Assembly (NCBI GenBank): GCA_964035015.1
Contig: OZ036002.1
Span: 3,583,877-3,647,876, forward strand
DNA: 64,000 nucleotides
From: Corallium rubrum
Lineage: Eukaryota > Cnidaria > Anthozoa > Scleralcyonacea > Coralliidae
Reading direction: 5' to 3'
Part shown: positions 8,742 to 20,700 of the stretch, one piece after another
Layout of the letters: every line of letters begins with the position of its first letter
Position numbering within the stretch: position 1 is the stretch's first letter
Translations under genes and position numbers: made by a program
Notes under the pieces: model-generated
What the model was told of the DNA's origin: nothing
Database searches by the model: none
Seen by the model: the letters and a program-made list of their open reading frames with translations, nothing else

Positions 8742-10258
8742 GTGAAAATTAAATAGCCTTTTATTAATGAGTAAAAATTGTCGGACATTAATTTATGGCC
8801 ACCTTATTTAGTGTGTGTTAAAAATGTCTAGTATATAATACTGTATATAATTCTTAGCTGATATATTTTATTTATTTTAGCCACCAAATAATGATGATGG
8901 CAATGAAAGTGGTAAAAACAAGCTCGAGAGAGGTGGCAGTGGTGAAAATGTTTGTGTTGGTGCAGATAATAGTGGTTGTGATGGTAAAGGTGGTGATGGT
9001 AAAGGTGGTGATGGTAAAGGTGGTGATGGTAAAGGTGGTGATGGTAGAGGTGGTGATGGTAATGGTGGTGATGGTAATGGTGGTGATGGTAAAGGTGGTG
9101 ATGGTAAAGGTGGTGATGGTAAAGGTGGTGATGGTAATGGTGGTGATGGTAAAGGTGCTGATGGAAATGGTGATGGTGGTGATGGTATAGGTGATGATGG
9201 TAAAGGTGGTGATGGGAAAGGTGGTGATGGTAATGATGGTGATGGTAATGATGGTGGTGGAAATGGTAATGGTGGCCATGGGTAAGTTATCAAATAAAAT
9301 TATTGTTTACAAAATGAAAAAATAAAGTAATTAATTTTGTTGTAAGAGTGTTGAGTCAAGTTTGGGTTCACTAATTTTTATTTTTATCTATAGTTGGACT
9401 CCTGGAAAAGTTGTTGCAGTTGCTGCTGGAGCTGGGGCTCTTACTGTAGCTGCACCTATTGCTGCAGCAGCAGCAGGCTTTACGTCTGCAGGGATAGGTG
9501 CTGGTACTCTAGCAGCATCAATGATGTCAGCTTCTGCTACTGCTAGTGGAGGTGGGGTAGTTTCTGGTGGTCTTGTAGCAACATTACAAGCTGTAGGTGC
9601 CACAGGTAGCTTGGCTGCAGCTGGTACTACAGTTACCGGTGCTGTAGGGGCAGCTGGTGCAGCTTTGGGAGCAGGATTGCATTATTTGGGTGATAACTTT
9701 TTTGGGAAGAGGGGTGGAAAACCTGGCAATGATGGAAATTCTAGTGACAACGATGGAAAACCTGGCAATGATGGAAAATCTAGTGACAACGATGGAAAAC
9801 CTGGCAATGATGGAAAACCTGGCAAAGATGGAAAACCTGGCAATGATGGAAAATCTAGTGACAACGATGGAAAACCTGGCAATGATGGAAAATCTGGCAA
9901 TGATGGAAAACCTGGCGATGATGGAAAACCTGACAAAAATGGAAAATCTGGCAAAGATGGAAAATCTGGCAATGATGGATTTAAATCTGGTCCAGCTTTT
10001 GCAGCAGGATTGCAATATTTGGGTGGTAAACCAGGAAATGGAAAACCTGGCAGTGATGGAAAACATGGTAAAGATGGAAAACCTGGCAATGATGGAAAAT
10101 CTGGCAAAGATGGAAAATCTGGCAAAGATGGAAAAGCTGGACATGACGAAACTACTCACAAGAAGGGTGGAAGACATAGGCAGCCAACAGAACATGATGA
10201 TGAAGAAAATGACGAAGAGTCATTTGTCTTTGTGAAGACAGTGGTATTCAAGAAATAA
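8700..10258 (+). CDS. ISG12/IFI27-domain protein with collagen-like repeats, 3 exons
   Basis: Proposed exons are 8700-8741, 8881-9281 and 9394-10258, giving 435 residues with all phases consistent. Residues about 15-148 are Asn/Asp/Gly-rich and hold a 5-residue GGDGK-type repeat. Residues about 153-245 are a hydrophobic Ala/Gly-rich domain with the ISG12/IFI6-IFI27 pattern: AAPIAAAAAGFTSAGIGAGT, then MMSA.A.A.GGGV..G.LVATLQ.VGA. Residues about 255-415 are GKPGND/GKSGKD units in runs of Gly-X-Y triplets broken by SSDND inserts. The C-terminal tail is basic, then acidic. ISG12 proteins are small membrane proteins of mitochondria or the nuclear envelope linked in vertebrates to apoptosis and innate immunity; that role here is inference. 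No signal peptide is evident, so the collagen-like part may not be secreted. The first exon is the least certain part. A paralogous 3' end lies at 1322-1590. Confidence 0.7.
8881..9281 (+). CDS. ISG12-family gene, exon 2 (GGDGK repeat)
   Basis: The acceptor is TTTATTTTAG ending at 8880 and the donor is GTAAGT at 9282; the exon ends in phase 2. After about 35 unique residues, 15-bp units of the form GGTGGTGATGGTAAA repeat some 15 times with A/G and C/T variants. Long reverse-strand ORFs over this exon are artefacts of the repeat. Confidence 0.65.
9394..10258 (+). CDS. ISG12-family gene, exon 3 (ISG12 domain, GKPGND repeat, stop)
   Basis: The acceptor TTTATCTATAG ends at 9393, and the first base completes the Gly codon split from exon 2. 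The exon carries the whole ISG12 domain, the collagen-like region and the stop at 10256-10258. Near 9990-10030 a short segment (FAAGLQYLGGKPGN) repeats the end of the ISG12 domain (LGAGLHYLGD..), which points to an internal duplication during growth of the repeat. Confidence 0.8.
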
Positions 10259-10474
10259 GTACAGTACTATATGCAACTGAAAGATTTCTAATTTACCTAT
10301 TTATTGTAATATTATAAGAGTATTTTGTTTTTCCATTACTTACGTGTTATACAATACTTATGAAGAGTACATTTTTGGAAGAAAAAAAGTCTATTTAGTT
10401 ACATGTTGAAATGTATCATACCATTTATACTAATAAGAAAGAATTCTTCCTTTAGTTAATTGTTTGTAAGTTTA

Positions 10475-10801
10475 TAGTCAGTTTCAGCTTGCTTTTGAAA
10501 TTCGTTTGTCAACATTCGTTGGAAGGTTGGGAACTTGGTACGGAAGTTCGCGAAGTTCGTTGTGAAGTTCGTCGTGAAGTTCGAATTTAATAAGCTGTGA
10601 ATTGAATTCCTTTGGTAAAATCACGGAGAAGAAGATTATTTGTTTTATAGAATATAATAATAGATACTTGGTTAAGCAGAAACAAATTGCCGACTTAAAT
10701 TTGTATCTACCTCGCAACGTAGTTCGGAACATTGCAACGTAGTTCGGAATGCTCGTTTCAATTATGCGTATCGGATTTCAAAAGCAAGCTGAAACGGACT
10801 A
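10475..10801. mobile_element. TA-flanked MITE inside the ISG12-family 3' UTR
   Basis: Terminal inverted repeats TAGTC(A)GTTTCAGCTTGC / GCAAGCTGAAACGGACTA are flanked by TA on both sides. The paralogous 3' UTR at 1591-1850 lacks these 327 bp, so the empty site is visible in the same window. The TA duplication fits a Tc1/mariner-mobilised element. It separates the stop codon from the polyA signal. Confidence 0.7.
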
Positions 10802-10824
10802 TAATACAGCCTGTACAATCAACT

Positions 10825-10830
10825 AATAAA
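10825..10830 (+). terminator. Polyadenylation signal of the ISG12-family gene
   Basis: AATAAA lies in the same position relative to flanking sequence as the AATAAA at 1818-1823 of the paralogous copy. Confidence 0.5.
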
Positions 10831-10917
10831 GGGTTTAACCTGATTTTCGTGGCCATTTGGGGAAATGACTCTTTTGGAAATAACTGTCATTCAATCGGTA
10901 TCCAAACCCTGTCCTAA

Positions 10918-11706
10918 CAGGGCGAAGGATCTTTTAAATTTTTACTAAATATTATAATGCTCGATCGAAAATTCTTTTCCTTATATTCTGTATGTTCGTT
11001 CTTCACATGTTCTTGCGGAATCAATAGGCACGGTTCAGTATATCGATTTGTGTTCAAATGTTTGACGTTAAAAACATTCAAACTTTTTGCCTTCAAATGG
11101 TTTATTGATAAAAACTCCTTATAGTACAAAATTCAAAAACTTTGTGAACTTTGCTAGTAGTTGAGAATTTGTCACAACATGTTACAACAGGGGCTTTTCA
11201 AGAAATCTGATCAACGAATGTGATGAACGGCATATGAACAGTTGAAATAAGTATATTCCTGCTGTATGCATGTTTATCAACCAAAATTATTGTTAATCTT
11301 CTAAACTCTGGATATATTTAATAATTCAATGGAATGATACATTCTAGTTCACGAGCGGATATAATATTTTTTCATTAAAACTGTGATTATTCATCTCGAG
11401 TATTCGATTTTATTCAGGCAGTGTTCACTAAATCAGTCATTTCATGGCAAAAAGTTTGATTATTCTCGTCATAAAGCCGATTACAGATATTGATATACAA
11501 TCTCAGCAAGGGACAATCTCAGACCGCCACACCTGTATGTCGAAACGTTAGTCTCCTACATACAGAATTTAGCGAAGACCCTTCGTCAGAGAGAAACGTG
11601 CTCTCCGACGAAGGGCCTTCGCTCGAAACAGACTAAAATAATGTTTATTCTATCTGTGCTCCTACGTTCTCTGTTTCGGCAGTATATCTAACCTTTAGGA
11701 CGGTTT
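10918..11706. mobile_element. Insertion in the duplicated downstream region, with Penelope-type remnants
   Basis: Relative to 1910-1930, this copy of the duplication is interrupted here. Between 11530 and 11700 there are at least two degenerate terminal motifs (CGACGAAGGGCCTTCGCTCG and an inverted GCGAAGACCCTTCGTCAG). The left part is AT-rich and unrecognised. Confidence 0.4.
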
Positions 11707-12164
11707 CCAATTTAATAATAATATTCTGTTGAAATCCTCCGGCAAATTTCCTTGGATTTTCAAGAATCCTTGGTCATTTTAACTCATTCCTGTCCGGGGG
11801 CTTCCCCAGAGGCGAAATTTTGGGAAATCTTTTTGCAAGTCAGTTTGATCAGTTTGCAATGCAAAGTGATGATGTCTAATAATAAAAGATATTTTAATCC
11901 GCAAAAAAATGAATTTTAATATAACTATTTGCAGAGCCAAGGAAGAAGCCAGGTTCCGAGCATCTCCGACGACCCCCGAGGCGAGAGCGCTAATGACCTT
12001 AACGGGTGGTCCCACATGGTCACGATCCGAGCTATTGCTGAAATTAAACAATAGTATAATTATATACCGCATTGTGTCTCAACACTAAGCAATCACCCTT
12101 TTAATTGAGCTCAAAATTTCTCTGGATAGACCACAATGCATTGCGAATTCAAGATGGCGCCGCT

Positions 12165-12848
12165 ATAGGAGTTTCAGGGTGTTGCGCGCGCATCGTTTTG
12201 CAAAAGGAATAGACGACTTTCACGATCATGCGCAGTAGCAACAAATATTCAAATTTTCGTCGGAGATAAAAACGACGGTTTTAGCTGGAACGAGCATATT
12301 GAAAATAGTAGAAGTGCAAAGTTTGAAACGAATTGCTTAACAAATGGAAAAAGTTTCACAAGCGGAAAGTTGACCATTCCAACAGGGATTTGTTAGTGAT
12401 TTAATAGGGATTTTGGCTTGGCGGGAGTTTAGCGGGAGTTGCACGCCAAGCCAAAATCCCTATTAAATCCCTAGTGGAGAGCAAAACTTCCAAAGAGCGT
12501 AGCTTTCGCACTATTTGTCCGATTTATTTTAAACTTTGCACTTTTACTATTTTTAATATGATCTTTCCAGCTAAAACAGTTGTTTTTACCTCCGATGAAA
12601 ATTTGAAGTAAAGTTGCTACTGCGCATGAGCCTGAAAGTCGTCTATTGGCGGGCTCTTGGCGGGCTCTCCACAAAGTAAGCAATGGCAAACAGACTTGCT
12701 AGCGAGCCAACAACAGCAGAATAACAGTGTTAAACATCCAGAAACTGTACCTATACTTTGTTATTTTAAACAATGTGTTTACTTTGAGTGGAGCTTGCCA
12801 GTTTTTTTGAAAAATGATGCGCGCGCAACACCCTGAAATTCGCCTATT
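12165..12848. mobile_element. MITE with nested foldback
   Basis: The ends are TAGGAGTTTCAGGGTGTTGC and its inverted counterpart GCAACACCCTGAAATTCGCC. Inside, 12215-12650 is a second inverted repeat (GACGACTTTCACG.. against ..CTGAAAGTCGTC) with a palindromic core near 12430. A short relative lies at 20866-21105. Confidence 0.6.
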
Positions 12849-13077
12849 GGTAAAAAGGTCCATTGCCATAGCAAGTTACAAAAATCGTTTCCGGTTTTGT
12901 AACATTGTTTTAAGTTGCCTGGCTGTATTTTCATATACTATGATATATACTGTAAGATATAAATATAAAAAAAACTATCATGTATAATAATTCCACGTAT
13001 AAAAAATTACCATGTATAATGTTTCCATGTAGTTATTATAGGGTGCTAATGCACTTCCACGCCTCAACCTATGGATT

Positions 13078-13211
13078 GCTTTCACTCACGTGATCGGTGA
13101 CCCCGTTGGGGTGGTGAAACAATGTGAAATTTTTGAATAAGAATGGAGCTAAATTCTCATATAGGATAAAGATGGTACACCAATATGGCCGCCGTGACGT
13201 CACATGAAAAC
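13078..13211. mobile_element. Short MITE (TTTCACTCACGTGATC family), copy 1
   Basis: It starts TTTCACTCACGTGATCGGTG and ends CCGCCGTGACGTCACATGAAA. Two further copies lie at 27928-28655 (interrupted) and 63603-63768. Confidence 0.55.
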
Positions 13212-13411
13212 GATCTATTGCTCCCTGGCCCAATCAAAGAATATGGGCCAACTAACCACTAAAGACTTCTGCTTTCCCATTGGTTGAAACTTTCACGCAT
13301 TCAAGGCATGCGCAGACGTACAAGTAGATGCATTGATTGTAATTAGTGGTTGGCTGGGTTGCACATTACGTCATGGTGGCTGTTGGTTGGTGCTTAATAT
13401 AATTTTAATAT

Positions 13412-13412
13412 A

Positions 13413-13478
<66 letters not shown>

Positions 13479-13487
13479 ATATATATC
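13412..13487. repeat. (TA)n microsatellite
   Basis: About 75 bp of nearly pure TA. It splits a repeat that is contiguous at 6520-6640. Confidence 0.9.
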
Positions 13488-13829
13488 TACTAACGGTAAC
13501 CAAACAACATGACTGCTGTGTCTTTGTCCTCTAAATCTCAAGGGAGTGATTGCAACCCAATTAGAGTATTAGCACTGTCAGGGGGGACAAGGTATCATGT
13601 TTTGGAAGTATTTATTTCAGCAGCAGAAAGCAGCAGCTGTACTTACTCTGCACATATTGATGTAGTTAATATAATGAATTGTGTCACCCCCCACGTGACC
13701 CTGCCTCTCTGCTAACCGACATCACAACATATGTGCAGAGGTTGGTGTTCGTAAGTCACCGTTATTGCTCGATAGATGTTCGGTTGCTATTCGTATATCG
13801 AAACTACCCGAGGATATTCGGATCTTCGA

Positions 13830-14417
13830 CAGTGTTGCCAACCTTGGGATTTTATCCCAAGATCTTGGGATTTTTTGAAGGAGTTGGGATTTTTTTGGGA
13901 TTTTTTTCTCAGGGATTAAACCTTGGGATTTTTCTTGGGATTTTTCCAGAGCAAACAGTTTCGGTTTTAAAAAGCTGATTTCAATGTTAATTGTATTTTT
14001 TTTAAATTTACTTGATCATTAGACCATACTCAGTGTCCAGCCCCTGCGTTCTTTATGTATGCGTTTGATTTAGTCAAGATGAAGTACTCTATTCAAATGA
14101 AGTATCACTGATAAAGTGGGCTCAGATTGCAATATGTTAATGCCAACGAAAAAAATTTGGAACATGCACACTCAAACCGCGATAGAGACCTGGAAAATAG
14201 TAGGGCTAAATCCACTTATGACGATTGCAGTTTTACTCATAGTCAATAAAAACGCGCGAAATTTCAACCAATAGGAAAGCAGAAGTCTTTAGTGGTTACC
14301 TGCAGGCTACAGTAAATGAAGCTGTGAACCTTGGGATTTTTTGGTAAAAAATAGGGAATCTTGGGATATTTTCAGACCTTTACAGGGATTTTTACAAAAC
14401 TTGACTTGGCAACACTG
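13830..14417. mobile_element. hAT-type MITE just upstream of the RNA-binding protein gene
   Basis: The ends are CAGTGTTGCCAA and, inverted, TTGGCAACACTG. Both flanks carry the same 8 bp, ATCTTCGA (13822-13829 and 14418-14425), the target-site length of hAT elements. The interior repeats CTTGGGATTTTT and has no ORF. Its right end is 88 bp before the start codon at 14506, so it sits in the promoter or 5' leader. Confidence 0.75.
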
Positions 14418-14505
14418 ATCTTCGAGAAGAAGCTGCAAGCAAGAAGGCACGTTGTCGAGTTTCAAAACCTTACGATATTTTTTAAAATCTTGTTCCCCGG
14501 TAAAG

Positions 14506-14778
14506 ATGTCAGACGAAGAAACAACAAACGATAGTCCTAAAGAAGAAACTGAGAAGAAATCAGATACGGAAACGGAGAGTCAGACGAAAACCGAAGAAAC
14601 CAGAAGGGAATCTCAATCGCCTTCACGTTCCCGTTCAAGCCGACGCGACGGCCCACCTCCAACGAAGCTCTACATCGGCAACTTACCCGACAACTGCAAA
14701 CGTTCAGAGCTTACTGACCTATTTGAAAAGTATGGGAAAATCGAAAAGTGTGACATCCTTCGAAACTTTGCTTTTGTC
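14506..14778 (+). CDS. RNA-binding protein gene, exon 1
   Basis: The start is ATG in AAAGATGTCAGACG; upstream in-frame codons contain no earlier Met. It encodes the acidic N-terminus, the Ser/Arg stretch and the first two thirds of the RRM, and ends in phase 0 before GTAAGT at 14779. Confidence 0.85.
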
Positions 14779-17700
14779 GTAAGTTTTTAAGCTATCTTGT
14801 ATAACTCACTGGTCTCACTATACATACTTCACTGCGCTCACAGTCTGTCAAGCTTTACAGCAAAAAAGCTTTACTGTTTATACTAATACTATAATCAAAA
14901 GGAGACGAGATATACCTAACCTTACTTTGATATGCACTCTCAAATTCTTGTTGCCTTTTTTAAAATATTTTTTAAAGATGATAAAAATATTAAGAGGTGT
15001 TTCAGAATCAACTCGGTTGCCAATCGCCTTAGGGACTTGGACTTCATACTGTAATGAGCAAGTTTTTCTGCATTTTTTTTTTTTTTTTTGCAAATGCTTA
15101 ATGCTCCACTTTTCCACTAAAATGCCCATGCAAGGTTGCTAAAAATTCTTGTTTCACTACTTTTAATCAGAACTTTTATTAGAAACCAGCAAACTCCAGT
15201 GTCTACTTTTCAATCAAATCACTGCCTACCTATGGAATTTCATATTATGAAATACATATGCGTGTTCATGTGATCCTGACTGGAAAGTTTGTATTGTGCA
15301 ACAGATATATCTGTTGCATGATTTTTACAACAATTTGCTACGGCTATGCAATTTTCATAAAAAAAATGGCTGTGCAATTTTTTGAAAAATTCAGTTGTAG
15401 CTGCCATTTTGTTTGCAGCTGCCCTGGAAATGACCTCTTTTCCCAGCTGAGCCTGTGCAATTTTCACGAGACGCCCCTGTAAAATGGTGGCTGAAATTTG
15501 ATTCACACCATGCATTTTACAAATTTTCCAGTCTGGCATGTGATGAGTTCAGCCATCTACTTCTTCGAGTGAGCCTGCTACTTTCAAAGTTAATGAAATC
15601 TCTGACTTTAATACAAAACAATTTAATATCTGCTAACCAGTGCAGTGACCTTAGTGGCTGTCTCTCTACATTTTTGTAGTGTGCAATCAAATAGGTGCTC
15701 CCCAAATGAGCTTTCCCAACCAAATAATCACACACACACCCTCTAGAATTGATTAGCCACAACCATGCAAACTTTATGGGCTTTGGTATTGTTGCATTGA
15801 GAATGGAAGCGATGTCTTGGACATGGGGAATTTTGGGGGCTTTTTGACAATCTCTATGAAGGAAGTGTTCGGCAGGTAAACACAGTTGCACGAAATAAAT
15901 ATTGCAGTGACTTGACAAGTTAGTGGCTGGATTGTCAGGTAGTTTTATACTACAGTACCCTGACAAACCAGTCACTGCCCTGATGACTTGTTAGGTAGCT
16001 TTATATTCTGGGTGTTTGACAGAATGGTACATTTTTTGTGGCACCTGTAAGCCACAGACACAGAAACATGGCCTCTGCGAATGAGAATCATGGCTGTAGG
16101 AAGCAGGGGGCTGTGGGGGGCTGGTGCCCCCTATTTGCTGAAAGCAGGGGGCTGAGCCCCCCTGAAAATTTAATGTCAAAGCACAGGTTTTCTGCTGTCA
16201 GTTAGCAGAGACATGTGGTGCAGTGGAATATCCAACCTCAAAATGCAGGTTTCAAAAAATGCAATTCAAAACAATGAGTAATATTTTTCAACTTCAGACA
16301 AGTTGATCTTGATGATCGTTACAGTAATACCATGACAAGTTTGTATAATTTACAACTGCTTTTTGACTCGGATAGGAAAGTGACAAAACTGAGTGTTCAC
16401 ATCTAAAATATACTAGTGGAAGATCGTAAATAGAACCCAGAACCTTTAACAAGACCAAACCAGTGGAAAAATTGAATCTAATATAACAAAAACACAGTGT
16501 AAAAACTGAAATGAACAACACCATTTTAATGTGGGGAACATGTCAAATTTCTTTATGTCAAATTTCTTTTCCTTTATTAACCAAATAACATATTAACATT
16601 AATAAATCAAGAGTCAAGACTGAACTTCTTGCTTTTCCATTTCCCTTGTAAATCTTTATAAATCAGCATTTTCCTAACCTTTAAACAATGTTTATAAAGA
16701 ACCACTGCGTCACTGCCAAAGTGGCTTCTATAATGTCACATCGCTACCTGCCATGTACAACCACCTGTCATTTATGACCACTTTTACCTGGTAACAGGGG
16801 TGGTTGTAAAACTGTACTAACCCCGTTTAAACAGGTTTAACGTCAGTGAGAGGCAATGCATTAACGGCTTGTGCCTCTCTTCATATTCTGATTTGGCAAT
16901 CTTTTAGCATTTTGAGAAACCAGAAGATGCAGAAAAGGCTGTAGAGAAGCTGGATGATTCAGAGTTCATGGGTGTTCATATTCAAGTGCAGGTATAGCAA
17001 TGAATATTGCATGGCTGTTACTAAAGAAGGGGTGTGTGTGAATTTTATTATCTGGGCAATTCCATGGTGACTCATGTTACATTTTGAACAAAAACAACGG
17101 ATCAATTCAGATCTAGTTTAGTGATTTATTTATTTATTTTAACACTTCAACTATTATCTGTAAACACCTAAGGTCCTGAGGTATTGAATAATGATGAGGA
17201 TGGAATATTTACAGGGTTCAAATTAGTTGAGTAAAAACGATGTGCATTTTTCCCCCGAAAACATGATGTCCAGGTGGGCCCTCTCAATATAAGCAAAATA
17301 ATGGTGTGCAAGAAATTGAATGCCTCAAGGAATTCTAGGCTAGGTGTGCGATACTTTCGTTTGCCATTGCCCCTGTTGGTTTAAGAGATTAGAAAGTTTA
17401 TAAAATCACTAAAACACACGACAGGGATCAAATTTCAGACACACAAAAAATGGCATCGACGACAATCGTCAATCGATTGTGGCTTTTATTTACAATTTTA
17501 ATAGCAATTTTTGCGTGGCTGTGGGAAATACACACAATTTTTCCACCTTTGGGAAGTAGGACTGTTAACTTAACTTATAGTTTATCAGAACTATTTGTTT
17601 GTGTTCAATACTGAAACTATTTTTTTCTGCACATTGTTTTGAAAAGTGATGTGCAACTTTTACTATTTGGGTCAAAATGATGTGCAAATTGCACATTGCA

Positions 17701-20700
17701 CACTGTTAATTTGAACCCTGAATATTTAATTGTACAATGCCACTAATTAGGACAATAGAGTGGTGTGTTACTCATGTTATGCCAAAGTGACATCACCCAA
17801 AATTAACTTAACTTTTTCTGAATTTTCTTCGGAAATTATAAGTGGGAGAAAATAGAATCTATCTTGAATTTAGAGACTTTATGGTAGACAAATTATTTGC
17901 ATAAAAATTAGTTGAATTTGAAATGACAATAGGTAGAACAGTTACATAATGTCTGTGACTTATGTTACAGGACTCATCACTCATGTTACATCTTAAGTTC
18001 TTTATAAACCAGTCCATAAACGTGTCTAATTGCCTCTCAGACATAAAAATCAATGCTTGTAGTGATTACAATTCTCTTTATTGAAGAGTTTGACTTGGGC
18101 AGATATTTCACACCACCTGGTAAAAACAATTGAATGAACATATAGGAGAAAATAGTAGGTGATTATTTCTCTCTGGAGGCTTAAAATATTGGCAACTGAG
18201 ATAACAAATGATTGAACAGAGCGCTGAAGCAATCAGTGGCAGTATTCGATCCAAATTGTCTTTCCTATTGGCCCTGAATATGTATGCTATAAAAATAACT
18301 TGTTATTTTCAAGTTCCTGACAAATTTATTTTTTTTATGGATGTCACCATTAGCATGGAATTGCCATCTATATAAATATTGGTGTGGTTGATATTACTGG
18401 ACCAGTTAGCAGTAATATCTTTTTCAAATACTGATTTTGATATTTTTTAAATAGTGTATCAGCTGAGTTGCTCATTACCTCTTTTTCATTCAGCAAGCAA
18501 AAAGTAAAGGAAAACCAACTGCTGGTGAAAATGAATGTTTTGAGTGTGGAAAGGAAGGCCACTGGTAAGAAAGGACAACACATGTTTGCAATAAGCAAGG
18601 TTGAAGATGCATAATTATTTTTTGAAGGGCAAAGCACTTATGCAAATGTGAATTAGGTTTTTTCAAAAAGTTGTGATCTTTTGATTTTTTTAAATATATA
18701 CATGTATATATATATATATTTGGCTATAGTGACTAAAATGTTCAACTGTTTTTATAGGGCCAGAGACTGTCCCAGAAGGAGAGGGTTAGTACATGTAATT
18801 CTGTAATATAATTAGGCCAAAACAAAATAAGTCTGGGTTTTGAGTTTCCCGATCCTACCTAGTTTTTGGCCAGCAAAATATTAGCCTGCTTGCAGCCCGA
18901 AATTTCTTCTAAACCATTTTGGGCTGCAAGCAGACTTGCAAAATACAGACCCTAATCTTTTTATTGAATTTTGAGTTGCAGCAGCATTTGCATCTTGGGA
19001 TAGCAAGCATGGTGGCAGAACCTAGTAATGTGCTCAAAATTAGCTTTAATAGATGTTCTACTGTAATTGATATTGATATTTGGTTTTGGAAAGAATATTG
19101 TTGCCATTCCTGGGTACTAAATAAAAAAAAGTAAAAAAACAAAACTGACCTACCCTAGCTAAGTTTTTGCAAAAAGACGTAAGAAACCCAGGTATTTTTT
19201 GGGCCTTATTTTGTTAGTGCACAATAATTATTCACATTGTTTACAATTTGTACTGGTAGGCTGGGGTGGTTCTTGAAAAAAACCAAAACCGAAAACCGTC
19301 AAGAAAAAACCGAGAAAAACCGAAAAACCGGTTTTTTATCTATAAATAACACACAGACATAAAATAGTGTAGCACGTGTTTTCATTATGTGAAGAATTTT
19401 AGTTTTAGATGCTTAATATCAAAAGCTTACAGAGGTATAAAAATACAAGTAAGAAGACAATATTAAAGAACGTATTTACAAGTTTTCAGCTAGGAACGTA
19501 AGCATGTCAACTTTTTCTGGTTTTAATTGTGCTCGAGATGGAGTACTGACCAGTCCTGCTTTGCTAAATAATCGTTCTGATGGAGAACTGCTAGCCTGGA
19601 TCGCAAGATACTTTCGGGCAAGCTGACAGAGCAATGGGAAATCAACTTCGTTTCTCTGCCACCACTTCAGCGGATCTTCATCGCCGTCAATTACGGGGTA
19701 CGTCTGGTACCGTTTGAACACAGCGTTGAAGGCCACGTTATCTTTACAAAGGAACTGCATGATGGCATCTGTAATGGCTTGATACCGCTGGTTGCTGCTT
19801 TCAAACGGAGTAGTTTTATAGAATGCACTCTTGATTGTAGGCTGTGACGACGAAGGGAATCCCACTGTCTCATCGGTTTCTTTCGACGCTTGAGAATTGA
19901 CCTTACGCTTTGGGTTTATGGTAGCATACTGCATGGGATGATTTCTCCGCAAATGCATCGCCAAGTTTGACGTATTACCACCTTTGTTTTTCGCCGTACG
20001 CATACAGATTTGGCAGATTGAGCTGTCATCGTTGGCCTTCTTAAAAAACTTCCAAACTGAACTGGTAGTTTCTGACATTCCGGCGATTTAAACGTAAGAA
20101 AACTATTGAAATGTTTTTTCAAAATTAGAGCATGTTTTGACTTTTGACAGGCTATAAAACAAAATATGTAAATTTGAATAACATGCACACTAAGATAGGT
20201 CCCTGATTGGCTGTTGCTGTCATGCACGGATGCTGCATGCCCACGAGTGTGATGAGTCATACGCTATTCACGGAAGTACGTTGACCGCGCAGACATTAGC
20301 CTTTTTTATCTCGTTTTTTTCCGGTTCTTCGTCTTTTTCAGTTTTTTGGTGCGTGGACTTTGGCAAAACCGAAAAACCGGTTTTTCAAAAAAACCGGTAT
20401 TTTCTGGTATACCGAAAAACCGCCCCAGCCTATGTACTGGTAATAAATTTTGTATATTTAGATAGTATTAAGAGTACTTTTGTGGTCTTTTCACAGCAGC
20501 CGTCGACCACCTCCAAGAAGCAGCTATCATCGTGGACCAGACATGTATCGTAGTATGGATGGTTACCGTGGTTACAGAGACCAGTATCGAGATGGCTATA
20601 ATGATTATTACAGCTATGGACGTTATGCAGCACCATCTAGATACAGCCCATATGGCAGCTCATATGGTAGTTCCTATGGATATTCATCATACTACGGTGG

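Noticed and set aside
8872..9293. Reverse-strand Pro/Ser and Thr/Ile ORFs over the GGDGK repeat
   Set aside because: They are shadows of the 15-bp coding repeat of the ISG12-family gene, which has splice sites and correct phase on the + strand.
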